37,522 nt of DNA from Streptomyces aureus (lineage in GTDB: Bacteria > Actinomycetota > Actinomycetes > Streptomycetales > Streptomycetaceae). The notes beneath the pieces are model-generated. The model made no database searches. It had not been told where the DNA came from and saw only the letters and a program-made list of their open reading frames with translations. Each line of letters opens with the position of its first letter. Position 1 is the stretch's first letter. The position numbers were made by a program, and so were the translations under genes. The DNA lies in assembly GCF_000725495.1 (NCBI RefSeq), contig NZ_JNZD01000048.1:1-37522 (forward strand). Direction: 5' to 3'. Shown piece after piece: positions 22,631-30,890 of the stretch.

Positions 22631-23656
22631 CTAGAAGACGGACTCCGCCTCGTCCATGCGGTCCTTGGGGACGGTCTTCAGTTCGGTGGTCGCGTCCGCG
22701 AGCGGCACCATCTCGATCTCCGTGCCGCGCAGCGCGGTCATCCTGCCGAAGTCGCCGCGGTGCGCGGCCTCGACGGCGTGCCAGCCGAAGCGGGTGGCGA
22801 GGACGCGGTCGTACGCGGTCGGCGAGCCGCCGCGCTGGACGTGGCCGAGGATGACCGGCTTGGCCTCCTTGCCCAGGCGCCGCTCCAGCTCGTACGCGAG
22901 AGCCGTACCGATGCCCTGGAAGCGCTCGTGGCCGAACTGGTCGATCTCGCCGTGGCCGTAGTCCATGGTGCCCTCGGCGGGGTGGGCGCCCTCGGCGACG
23001 CAGATGACGGCGAACCGCTTGCCGCGCGCGAAGCGCTCCTCGACCATCGCGACCAGGTCGGCCGGGTCGAAGGCGCGCTCGGGCAGGCAGATGCCGTGGG
23101 CGCCGGCCGCCATGCCGGACTCCAGGGCGATCCAGCCCGCGTGCCGGCCCATGACCTCGACGACCATCACGCGCTGGTGGGACTCGGCCGTCGTCTTCAG
23201 ACGGTCCATGGCCTCCGTGGCGACGCCGACGGCGGTGTCGAAGCCGAAGGTGCGGTCCGTCGCGGAGATGTCGTTGTCGATGGTCTTCGGCACACCGACC
23301 ACCGGCAGACCCGCGTCCGACAGCATCCGGGCCGCCGTGAGCGTGCCCTCGCCGCCGATCGGGATGAGCGCGTCGATGCCGAACTCGCGGGCCATGTCCT
23401 GCGCGTTGTCGCAGGCCTCGCGGAGCCGGTCGCGCTGGAGCCGGGAGGAGCCGAGGATCGTGCCGCCACGGGCGAGGATGCCGCTGACGGCGTTGAGGTC
23501 GAGGGTGCGGTAGTGGCCGTCGAGGAGTCCGGCGTAGCCGTCCTCGAAGCCGATGACCTCGTCCCCGAAGTTGGTGACCGCTCGGTGCACGACCGACCGG
23601 ATCACTGCGTTCAGGCCAGGGCAGTCGCCGCCTGCGGTGAGAACTCCGATGCGCAT
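22631..23656 (-). CDS. pfkA: 6-phosphofructokinase
   Basis: A 341-residue cytosolic glycolytic enzyme: fructose-6-phosphate plus ATP gives fructose-1,6-bisphosphate. Seen: TAGGDCPGLNAVIR (nucleotide loop), GGTILGSSR, IPIGGEGT at 99-105, PKTIDNDI (catalytic Asp127 and Asp129), and MGRHAGWIAL (substrate loop). Gly104 rather than Asp points to ATP and not pyrophosphate as donor; Lys124 is the combination typical of actinobacterial ATP enzymes. Glu103 replaces the Asp found in E. coli. ATG 23656 follows AGGAG at about 10 nt. The gene is divergent from pta across 251 nt and is the gene for the committing step of the carbon block in this region. Confidence 0.96.
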   Translation of the reverse strand: MRIGVLTAGGDCPGLNAVIRSVVHRAVTNFGDEVIGFEDGYAGLLDGHYRTLDLNAVSGILARGGTILGSSRLQRDRLREACDNAQDMAREFGIDALIPIGGEGTLTAARMLSDAGLPVVGVPKTIDNDISATDRTFGFDTAVGVATEAMDRLKTTAESHQRVMVVEVMGRHAGWIALESGMAAGAHGICLPERAFDPADLVAMVEERFARGKRFAVICVAEGAHPAEGTMDYGHGEIDQFGHERFQGIGTALAYELERRLGKEAKPVILGHVQRGGSPTAYDRVLATRFGWHAVEAAHRGDFGRMTALRGTEIEMVPLADATTELKTVPKDRMDEAESVF

Positions 23657-23907
23657 CGTGCTGTGTCTCCTGCTCCCTGCTGGTCCGTGTGAGCCGATTC
23701 GATTGTTTCACGGCGCGGGGAGCCCCGCCGATTCCGTCCACCGCCCGCCGCGCCACCGCACGCCCCCGCCCCGCCGACCGGCACACTTGCCCTGGCGGGC
23801 GCCTTAGCCAGCGCCGGAGGTATTGTCAAGAGGGTTCTGCTCACGTTGGTGGGCCCTTTTTCCGAGCCCAGAAATCCGCCTGGCGACGAAACGGATGGAG
23901 AGCACGC

Positions 23908-25998
23908 GTGACGCGCAGCGTGTACGTGACCGGGATCGACCGGGGCGACGGCCGGCAGGTCGTCGAACTGGGGGTCATGGAACTCCTGACCCGCCAGGTC
24001 GACCGGGTGGGGGTGTTCCGTCCGCTCGTGCACGACGGTCCCGACCGGCTCTTCGAGCTGCTGCGGGCCCGCTACCGGCTCGCGCAGGACCCGGCGACGG
24101 TGTACGGCATGGACTACCAGGAGGCGTCCGCGCTCCAGGCCGAGCAGGGCACCGACGAGCTGGTGTCCACGCTCGTCGACCGGTTCCATCTGGTCGCCCG
24201 CGACTACGACGTCGTCCTCGTCCTCGGCACCGACTTCGCCGGCACCCAGCTCCCCGACGAGCTCGCGCTCAACGCCCGGCTGGCGAACGAGTTCGCCGCC
24301 TCCGTACTCCCGGTCGTCGGCGGCCGGGGCCAGAGCGCCGAGTCGGTGCGCGCCGAGACCCGCAACGCCTACCGCGCGTACGACGGTCTCGGGTGCGACG
24401 TCCTGGCGATGGTGGTGAACCGGGTGGCCCCCGAGGACCGGGCCGAGATCGCCGAGCGCCTCGACTCCCGGCTGCCGGTGCCCTGTTACGTCCTTCCCGA
24501 CGAGCCCGCGCTCTCGGCGCCCACGGTCGCGCAGATCACCCACGCGCTCGGCGGCAAGGTCCTTCTCGGCGACGACTCGGGGCTCGCCCGCGACGCGCTG
24601 GACTTCGTCTTCGGCGGCGCGATGCTGCCGAACTTCCTGGCGGCGCTGACCCCGGGATGTCTCGTGGTCACCCCCGGGGACCGGGCCGACCTGGTGATCG
24701 GCTCGCTCGCCGCGCACAGCGCCGGCACCCCGCCGATAGCCGGCATCCTGCTCACCCTGGACGAGCGGCCCAGCGACGAGATCCTCACCCTCGCGGCCCG
24801 TCTCGCCCCCGGCACCCCGGTCGTCTCGGTGGCCGGGAACTCCTTCCCCACCGCGGAGGCGCTCTTCGCCCTGGAGGGCAAGCTGAACGCGGCCACGCCC
24901 CGCAAGGCCGAGACCGCGCTCGGCCTCTTCGAGCGGCACGTGGACACCGCCGACCTGCTCAAGCGGGTCTCCGCGCCCAGCAGCGACCGGCTCACGCCGA
25001 TGATGTTCGAGCACCAGCTGCTGGAGCAGGCCCGCTCCGACCGGCGCCGTGTCGTGCTGCCCGAGGGCACCGAGGAGCGCGTCCTGCACGCCGCCGAGGT
25101 GCTGCTGCGCCGGGGCGTCTGCGACCTGACCCTGCTCGGCCCGGTCGACCAGATCCGCAAGAAGGCCGCCGACCTCGGCATCGACATCAGCGCCACCCAG
25201 ATCCTCGACCCGCAGACGTCGCCGCTGCGCGACTCCTTCGCCGAGAAGTACGCCGAGCTGCGCGCCCACAAGGGCGTCACGGTCGAGCTGGCCTACGACG
25301 TCGTCGCGGACGTCAACTACTTCGGCACGCTCATGGTCGAGGAGGGCCTCGCCGACGGGATGGTGTCGGGGGCCGTGCACTCGACGGCGGCCACGATCCG
25401 CCCGGCGTTCGAGATCATCAAGACGAAGCCGGAGTCGAGGATCGTCTCGTCCGTGTTCTTCATGTGCCTGGCCGACAAGGTCCTGGTCTACGGCGACTGC
25501 GCGGTCAACCCCGACCCGGACGCCGAGCAGTTGTGCGACATCGCCATCTCCTCGGCGGCCACCGCGCAGCAGTTCGGGGTCGAGCCGAGGATCGCGATGC
25601 TCTCGTACTCCACGGGGACCTCGGGTTCGGGCGCCGACGTCGACAAGGTGCGCGAGGCGACCGAGCTGGTGCGCGCGCGCCGCGGGGACCTGCGGATCGA
25701 GGGGCCGATCCAGTACGACGCCGCCGTCGAGCCGACGGTCGCGGCGACCAAGCTGCCGGAGTCGACGGTCGCCGGCCAGGCCTCGGTGCTGATCTTCCCG
25801 GACCTGAACACCGGCAACAACACCTACAAGGCCGTGCAGCGTTCGGCCGGCGCGATCGCCGTCGGCCCGGTGCTCCAGGGTCTGCGCAAGCCCGTCAACG
25901 ACCTGTCCCGCGGCGCGCTCGTCCAGGACATCGTCAACACGGTCGCCATCACGGCGATCCAGTCCCAGACCCCCGAGCAGAAGGCTGCCCGTCCGTGA
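23908..25998 (+). CDS. pta: Phosphate acetyltransferase (long form)
   Basis: A 696-residue cytosolic enzyme interconverting acetyl-CoA and acetyl phosphate. GTG 23908 follows GGAGAG. The N-terminal P-loop-fold/BioD-like domain is followed by the DRTGG domain (about 220-330), and the catalytic PTA_PTB domain begins near residue 365 (MMFEHQLLEQARSDRRRVVLPEGTEERVLHAAEVLLRRG). That domain includes GMVSGAVHSTAATIRPAFEIIKT, SSVFFMCL, MLSYSTGTSGSGADVDKV and the C-terminal FPDLNTGNNTYKAVQRSAGAIAVGPVLQGL. The length matches the three-domain actinobacterial and E. coli-type enzyme. Its stop overlaps the ackA start (GTGA), so the two are coupled. The mRNA 5' region, 23657-23907, holds no clear promoter match. 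Confidence 0.96.
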   Translation: MTRSVYVTGIDRGDGRQVVELGVMELLTRQVDRVGVFRPLVHDGPDRLFELLRARYRLAQDPATVYGMDYQEASALQAEQGTDELVSTLVDRFHLVARDYDVVLVLGTDFAGTQLPDELALNARLANEFAASVLPVVGGRGQSAESVRAETRNAYRAYDGLGCDVLAMVVNRVAPEDRAEIAERLDSRLPVPCYVLPDEPALSAPTVAQITHALGGKVLLGDDSGLARDALDFVFGGAMLPNFLAALTPGCLVVTPGDRADLVIGSLAAHSAGTPPIAGILLTLDERPSDEILTLAARLAPGTPVVSVAGNSFPTAEALFALEGKLNAATPRKAETALGLFERHVDTADLLKRVSAPSSDRLTPMMFEHQLLEQARSDRRRVVLPEGTEERVLHAAEVLLRRGVCDLTLLGPVDQIRKKAADLGIDISATQILDPQTSPLRDSFAEKYAELRAHKGVTVELAYDVVADVNYFGTLMVEEGLADGMVSGAVHSTAATIRPAFEIIKTKPESRIVSSVFFMCLADKVLVYGDCAVNPDPDAEQLCDIAISSAATAQQFGVEPRIAMLSYSTGTSGSGADVDKVREATELVRARRGDLRIEGPIQYDAAVEPTVAATKLPESTVAGQASVLIFPDLNTGNNTYKAVQRSAGAIAVGPVLQGLRKPVNDLSRGALVQDIVNTVAITAIQSQTPEQKAARP

Positions 25999-27257
25999 GC
26001 GACCGTCCGTCCCCCTCGGCCCCCGCGCCCGAGGAGCCCGCAGCCGCACCGGCCGTGCGGGTCCTCGTCCTCAACTCCGGCTCGTCGTCGGTGAAGTACC
26101 AGCTGCTCGACATGCGGGACGGCACCCGGCTCGCCGTCGGCCTGGTGGAGCGCATCGGCGAGGGCACCTCCCTGCTGCGGCACACCACGCACGCGACCGG
26201 CGAGACCCGCGAGCGGACCGACACCTTCGCCGACCACGACGCCGCGCTGAAGGCGATGGCCGAGGAACTGGCCGTCGACGGACTCGGCCTGGACTCCCCC
26301 GAACTGGCCGCGATCGGCCACCGGGTGGTGCACGGCGGGCGGACGTTCACCCAGCCGACGGTCATCGACGACGAGGTCCTCGCGGAGATCGAGCGGCTGA
26401 TCCCGGTGGCGCCGCTGCACAATCCGGCGAACCTCACCGGCATCCGCACCGCGATGGCGCTGCGCCCCGACCTCCCGAACGTCGCGATCTTCGACACCGC
26501 GTTCCACACGACGATGCCCGAGGCGGCCGCGCGCTACGCGATCGACGTGGCGACGGCCGACGAGCACCGCATCCGCCGGTACGGCTTCCACGGCACCTCG
26601 CACGCCTATGTGTCCCGGACGACGGCCGAACTGCTCGGCAGGGCTCCCGAGGAGGTCAACGTCATCGTGCTGCACCTGGGCAACGGGGCCTCGGCCTCCG
26701 CGGTCAGGGGCGGGCGGTGCGTGGACACCTCGATGGGGCTCACCCCGCTGGAGGGGCTGGTGATGGGAACGCGGTCCGGCGACGTGGACCCGGCCGTCAT
26801 CTTCCATTTGGAGCGCGTTGGCAACATGTCCACGGACGAGATCGACACTCTTCTCAACAAGAGGAGCGGGCTGATCGGTCTGTGCGGCGACAACGACATG
26901 CGGGAGATCCGCCGCCGTGTCGACGAGGGCGACGAACAGGCGCGGCTCGCCTTCGACATCTACATCCACCGGCTGAAGAAATACATCGGCGCCTACTACG
27001 CGGTCCTGGGCCGGGTGGACGCCGTCGCCTTCACCGCCGGGGTCGGCGAGAACGCGGCACCGGTGCGCGAGGCCGCGATCAGGGGCCTGGAGGAACTGGG
27101 GCTCGCGGTCGACGGGGAACTGAACGCCGTGCGCGGCGGTGAGCCCCGGCTCATCTCGCCGCCGTACGCGCGCGTCGCGGTCGCCGTCGTGCCGACGGAC
27201 GAGGAACTGGAGATTGCCACACAGACGTACGCGCTGGTCGGAAAGGGCGGCGCCTGA
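25995..27257 (+). CDS. ackA: Acetate kinase
   Basis: A 420-residue cytosolic enzyme converting acetyl phosphate plus ADP to acetate plus ATP, the second half of the Pta-AckA pathway. GTG 25995 overlaps the pta stop (GTGA) with AGAAGG upstream. An N-terminal extension of about 20 Pro/Ala-rich residues precedes VLVLNSGSSSVKYQLLDM. Other signatures are GHRVVHGG (substrate His/Arg), PLHNPANLTGI, AIFDTAFHTTMPE (catalytic Asp), YGFHGTSHAYVS, LHLGNGAS, MGLTPLEGLVMGTRSGDVDP and FTAGVGENA. All ASKHA-fold motifs are intact. Confidence 0.97.
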   Translation: MSDRPSPSAPAPEEPAAAPAVRVLVLNSGSSSVKYQLLDMRDGTRLAVGLVERIGEGTSLLRHTTHATGETRERTDTFADHDAALKAMAEELAVDGLGLDSPELAAIGHRVVHGGRTFTQPTVIDDEVLAEIERLIPVAPLHNPANLTGIRTAMALRPDLPNVAIFDTAFHTTMPEAAARYAIDVATADEHRIRRYGFHGTSHAYVSRTTAELLGRAPEEVNVIVLHLGNGASASAVRGGRCVDTSMGLTPLEGLVMGTRSGDVDPAVIFHLERVGNMSTDEIDTLLNKRSGLIGLCGDNDMREIRRRVDEGDEQARLAFDIYIHRLKKYIGAYYAVLGRVDAVAFTAGVGENAAPVREAAIRGLEELGLAVDGELNAVRGGEPRLISPPYARVAVAVVPTDEELEIATQTYALVGKGGA

Positions 27258-27303
27258 ACGGGGCGAGGAGCCACGCCTGAGCAGCCGCCCGCCCATTTGT
27301 ATC

Positions 27304-27353
27304 TTCCGCCAGACGGAATATTCCGTTGCGAAACAAACCGATAGGATCGCCCC
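27304..27353 (+). promoter_or_regulatory. pyk promoter with overlapping palindromes, leaderless
   Basis: TAGGAT (27342-27347) is a -10 placed 6 nt before ATG 27354 with no ribosome binding site, predicting a leaderless mRNA. Over the -35 region lies a perfect 14-bp palindrome ACGGAATATTCCGT (27313-27326), and TTCCG at 27304-27308 adds a third inverted half-site. The layout suggests a repressor or activator site at this glycolytic promoter. Confidence 0.55.
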
Positions 27354-28784
27354 ATGCGCCGTTCGAAAATCGTCTGTACTCTCGGCCCCGCGGTCGACTC
27401 CCACGAGAAGCTGGTCGCGCTGATCCAGGCCGGCATGAATGTGGCCCGGTTCAACTTCAGCCACGGTTCTCACTCCGAGCACCAGGGCCGGTACGACCGT
27501 GTCCGGGCCGCCTCGGCCGAGACCGGCATCGCCATCGGTGTCCTCGCCGACCTGCAGGGCCCCAAGATCCGCCTGGAGACCTTCGCCGAAGGCCCCGTCG
27601 AGCTGGAGCGTGGCGACGAGTTCGTCATCACGGCCGAGGACGTTCCGGGCGACAAGCACATCTGCGGCACGACCTACAAGGGTCTGCCCGGTGACGTCAA
27701 CAAGGGCGACCAGATCCTCATCAACGACGGCAACGTCGAGCTGCGGGTCGTCGAGGTCGACGGGCCCCGGGTCAAGACGGTCGTCATCGAGGGCGGCGTG
27801 ATCTCCGACCACAAGGGCATCAACCTGCCCGGCGCGGCCGTGAACGTGCCCGCGCTGTCGGAGAAGGACGTCGAGGACCTGCGCTTCGCCCTGCGGATGG
27901 GCTGCGACATGGTCGCCCTGTCCTTCGTGCGCGACGCCAACGACGTGAACGACGTCCACAAGGTGATGGACGAGGAGGGCCGCCGCGTCCCCGTCATCGC
28001 CAAGGTGGAGAAGCCGCAGGCGGTCGACAACATGGAGGGCGTCGTCGCGGCGTTCGACGCCGTCATGGTGGCCCGTGGCGACCTGGCCGTCGAGTACCCG
28101 CTGGAGCGGGTGCCGATGGTGCAGAAGCGCCTCGTGGAGCTGTGCCGTCGCAACGCCAAGCCGGTGATCGTCGCGACCCAGATGATGGAGTCGATGATCA
28201 CCAACTCCCGTCCGACGCGCGCCGAGGCCTCCGACGTGGCCAACGCGATCCTGGACGGCGCGGACGCGGTCATGCTGTCGGCCGAGTCCAGCGTGGGCGC
28301 GTACCCGGTCGAGACCGTGAAGACGATGTCGAAGATCGTCGCCGCGGCCGAGGAGGAGCTGCTCTCCAAGGGCCTCCAGCCGCTGGTCCAGGGCAAGAAG
28401 CCGCGCACGCAGGGCGGTTCGGTCGCCCGTGCCGCCTGCGAGATCGCCGACTTCCTCGGCGGCAAGGGCCTGGTGGCCTTCACCAAGTCCGGTGACACCG
28501 CCCGCCGCCTGTCCCGCTACCGGGCCGCGCAGCCGATCCTGGCCTTCACCACGGACGAGGGCACCCGCAACCAGCTCACGCTGAGCTGGGGCGTCGAGTC
28601 GCACGTCGTGCCGTTCGTGAACAGCACCGACGAGATGGTCGAACTCGTCGACCACGAGCTGCAGAAGCTCAAGCGGTTCAACACCGGCGACGTCGTCGTG
28701 ATGACCGCCGGTTCACCCCCCGGTGTCATCGGCACCACCAACATGGTCCGGGTGCACCACCTGGGCGAGGGCGACCGCGCCTGA
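27354..28784 (+). CDS. pyk: Pyruvate kinase
   Basis: A 476-residue cytosolic tetrameric enzyme: phosphoenolpyruvate plus ADP gives pyruvate plus ATP. Seen: MRRSKIVCTLGPAVDS, MNVARFNFSHG, LADLQGPKIR, the B-domain, PALSEKDVEDL, VIAKVEKPQAVDNMEGV (the catalytic Lys of the family's IAKIE), MVARGDLAVEYPLE (metal-binding Glu/Asp region), VIVATQMMESMI and NAILDGADAVMLSAESSVGAYPVE. The C-terminal allosteric domain follows with FTKSGDTARRLSRYR. ATG 27354 appears leaderless. It is 96 nt after ackA and can be read from its own promoter; a 29-bp hairpin ends the transcript. Confidence 0.97.
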   Translation: MRRSKIVCTLGPAVDSHEKLVALIQAGMNVARFNFSHGSHSEHQGRYDRVRAASAETGIAIGVLADLQGPKIRLETFAEGPVELERGDEFVITAEDVPGDKHICGTTYKGLPGDVNKGDQILINDGNVELRVVEVDGPRVKTVVIEGGVISDHKGINLPGAAVNVPALSEKDVEDLRFALRMGCDMVALSFVRDANDVNDVHKVMDEEGRRVPVIAKVEKPQAVDNMEGVVAAFDAVMVARGDLAVEYPLERVPMVQKRLVELCRRNAKPVIVATQMMESMITNSRPTRAEASDVANAILDGADAVMLSAESSVGAYPVETVKTMSKIVAAAEEELLSKGLQPLVQGKKPRTQGGSVARAACEIADFLGGKGLVAFTKSGDTARRLSRYRAAQPILAFTTDEGTRNQLTLSWGVESHVVPFVNSTDEMVELVDHELQKLKRFNTGDVVVMTAGSPPGVIGTTNMVRVHHLGEGDRA

Positions 28785-28793
28785 CCGCCGCAC

Positions 28794-28855
28794 AGCCGCA
28801 CAGACGCCGAGGGCGCCCCCTGCGAACAGGGGGCGCCCTCGGCGTCTGTGCGGCT
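28794..28855. terminator. Perfect 29-bp hairpin between convergent pyk and the Ser-rich protein gene
   Basis: 28794-28822 is the exact reverse complement of 28827-28855, with a CGAA tetraloop. The stem begins 10 nt after the pyk stop codon and ends 36 nt before the stop codon of the converging gene. There is no U-tract. Confidence 0.85.
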
Positions 28856-28891
28856 CCCGGACGGGATCCTGAGGCTCGGCCGGTGTACGGC

Positions 28892-30199
28892 TCAGCCGGT
28901 GGTGTACTGGTGCAGTCCGGGAACGGTGAGCGTTCCGCCGAACTGGCCGGCCTGAACGACCTTCACCTTGGTGAAGTAGATCAGCGGGATGTTCAGCGGC
29001 GGAGGGTTGTCCGGGTCGAACGTGACCGGTATGAGCCCGAGCAGGTTGCCGGATATGCTCTCCGTGTACATGATCGTCTTGCCGTCGCGGATGGTGGACG
29101 TCGAGCCGGACGCGGCCTGCACGTGGTAGGTCTTGCCGGACTGCTTGTCCTCCACCGTCTGGTGCAGGTCCCCGATGTCGGTGCCGTCGGATATGACGTA
29201 CTTCAGGACCTTCTTGACGGTCCCGTCGGCGGTCTTCACCTTGACTATGCCCTGGTAGTCGGCGCCCTTGAGGAGCAGCGAACTGGCGTTGAGGTACCAG
29301 GGGTCGGTCGGCAGGGCGACCTTGTTGTCCACGCCGCCCTCGTCGTCGGTGGCGGCGGGGCAGTCCGCGGCGTCCGTGGAGGCGCTCGCCGAGGGGCTGG
29401 GCGACCCGGTGACCGCGTCCGTCGTCTCCTTGACCGTGTCGGTGGCGTCCGATGCGGCCTTCGACGCGGTGTCGGTGACCTTCTCGGTGGTGTCCTCGGC
29501 CGCCTTGGTGACCTTGTCGGTCGTGTCCTTGACGGTCTCCGAGGCGCTCTTGCCGTCCGACGCGTCCGAACCGGCGCTCGCGCTCGCGCTCGGCGACGCG
29601 GACGGCTCCGGGGTGGAGCTCGCCGTCTCGTCGGGCGTGAGAATGTCCTTGATCGCGTCGCCGACGCCCAGCGGGTCGAGCGGGTTCTTGGTGCTCTCGG
29701 ACGCCGAGGGGGTCGGCGTGGCCGCGCTGCTGTCCGCCGCCTTCTCCTGCGTGCTCGCGGAGGCCGACGGCGTGGCGGTGGGCTCGGCCTTGTCGTCGGA
29801 ACCTGAATCCGACGAAGAGGACGTGTCCTTGGCCGTGGAGTCCGCCGACGCGGAGGGACTCGGCGTGGCCTCGTCCGAGGAGGACGCGCTCGGGCTCGGC
29901 GTGGCGGAGGGCGACGCCGTGTCGTCCGCCGCGTCCTTGCCGGTGACGGCCTCGACGCACGCCTGGTACTCCTCGGCCGTGAGGCTCTTGGAGGTGGAGT
30001 GGTCGTCGGCCTGCGCGAGCGTCGGCGTGAAGCCCATGCCCATGAGCACCGCCGTCGGCATCGCCGCGATGGCTATCACCTTGCCGGCGGGCATCTGGAA
30101 CCTGGTGAGCAGCGGCTTCCTCGGGGCCGCGTGGCGCGGCCCGGTTCTCACACGGGACTCGTCCACATCAGTCCCATGGGTCACCTCGTCAGCCGGCAC
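28892..30199 (-). CDS. Secreted/envelope protein with Ser/Asp-rich and LEA-like repeat region
   Basis: About 435 residues, unknown function. GTG 30199 lies behind GGGAGG and overlaps the end of the DUF6114 gene by 11 nt, so it is co-translated with it. Basic N-terminus, then a hydrophobic segment (FQMPAGKVIAIAAMPTAVLMGMGFTPTLAQADD) that reads as a signal peptide with an A-x-A site. Next is about 190 residues of Ser/Ala/Asp/Thr/Pro low complexity. This includes an amphipathic, LEA/hydrophilin-like run (SETVKDTTDKVTKAAEDTTE, continuing with KVTDTASKAASDATDTVKE). A folded C-terminal domain of about 150 residues follows, containing DPWYLNASSLLLKGADYQGIV and ending GTLTVPGLHQYTTG. The C-terminal ending recalls the end of the DUF6230 protein of the same operon, which hints at a shared fold. 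It may be an extracytoplasmic partner of the other two. Confidence 0.75.
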   Translation of the reverse strand: MPADEVTHGTDVDESRVRTGPRHAAPRKPLLTRFQMPAGKVIAIAAMPTAVLMGMGFTPTLAQADDHSTSKSLTAEEYQACVEAVTGKDAADDTASPSATPSPSASSSDEATPSPSASADSTAKDTSSSSDSGSDDKAEPTATPSASASTQEKAADSSAATPTPSASESTKNPLDPLGVGDAIKDILTPDETASSTPEPSASPSASASAGSDASDGKSASETVKDTTDKVTKAAEDTTEKVTDTASKAASDATDTVKETTDAVTGSPSPSASASTDAADCPAATDDEGGVDNKVALPTDPWYLNASSLLLKGADYQGIVKVKTADGTVKKVLKYVISDGTDIGDLHQTVEDKQSGKTYHVQAASGSTSTIRDGKTIMYTESISGNLLGLIPVTFDPDNPPPLNIPLIYFTKVKVVQAGQFGGTLTVPGLHQYTTG

Positions 30200-30770
30200 T
30201 GTGCCTCCCGTTCGCCCCGTTGCTCGGGCTCGTTCCTGACAGATCGTTCGGGTCGCCCGCACCGTCCGCCGCCTCGGGCCCGACGGCCTCGACGGACTCG
30301 GCCACCGCGGTGTCCGGCGCCTGCTTGTCGAGGGAGCCCGCCGCGGCGTAGCCCTCCTCGGGCTCGCCGGGAACCCAGGAGACCGCCATGGCGCCTCCGA
30401 GCAGGGCGAACAGGAAGCCGATCAGGAAGCCGCCCAGGTTGGCCACCGGGATGGACACCAGGGCGAGGAGGATCGCGGCGACACCCGCGAACGTCCGCAC
30501 GTGCTTCTGGAACCAGAGGCTGATCCCGAGCACGACGAGGAGTACGCCGATGATCAGGGAGCCGGCACCGGCGGTGGTGGACATCGCCAGCGTCAGGTGA
30601 CCGAGGTGCAGGTGCGCGTACGGGAAGTAGGCGATGGGGAAGCCGCCGAACACGATGTACAGACCGGCCCAGAACGGGCGATCGCCCCTCCAGGTACGGA
30701 AGTTCCGCCGGAACACCTGGAGGTAGTGCTCATCGTGCTGGCCGGGCGCGGCAGGAGTCTCGGCGCTCAT
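30189..30770 (-). CDS. DUF6114-family membrane protein
   Basis: A 193-residue protein. ATG 30770 follows AGGGAG at about 8 nt; a start 8 codons upstream is possible. Four hydrophobic segments: PFWAGLYIVFGGFPIAYFPYA, TLAMSTTAGAGSLIIGVLLVVLGISLWF, TFAGVAAILLALVSIPVANL and GGFLIGFLFALLGGAMAVSW. An acidic Ala/Ser-rich C-terminal tail of about 55 residues follows, probably cytosolic. It matches what I know of DUF6114 proteins, which are regularly encoded with DUF6230 proteins in Streptomyces. It overlaps the start of the Ser-rich protein gene. The role is unknown; it may anchor or export its secreted neighbours. Confidence 0.78.
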   Translation of the reverse strand: MSAETPAAPGQHDEHYLQVFRRNFRTWRGDRPFWAGLYIVFGGFPIAYFPYAHLHLGHLTLAMSTTAGAGSLIIGVLLVVLGISLWFQKHVRTFAGVAAILLALVSIPVANLGGFLIGFLFALLGGAMAVSWVPGEPEEGYAAAGSLDKQAPDTAVAESVEAVGPEAADGAGDPNDLSGTSPSNGANGRHSAG

Positions 30771-30890
30771 GGAAACAGCTCCCTGGAACGGCATTGCTGT
30801 GAGAAGTACGCGTTTATGCTCCGCGTACGACGGGCGGAGCGGTCGGGGCGGGCGAAGCGGCTGGAGCCTCCTCGCCCACCCCTGGGGTGC

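Noticed and set aside
23657..23907. Crp-like site between pfkA and pta
   Set aside because: GTGAG and TTCAC elements near 23689-23716 are too far apart (spacing well over 6 nt) for a Crp box.
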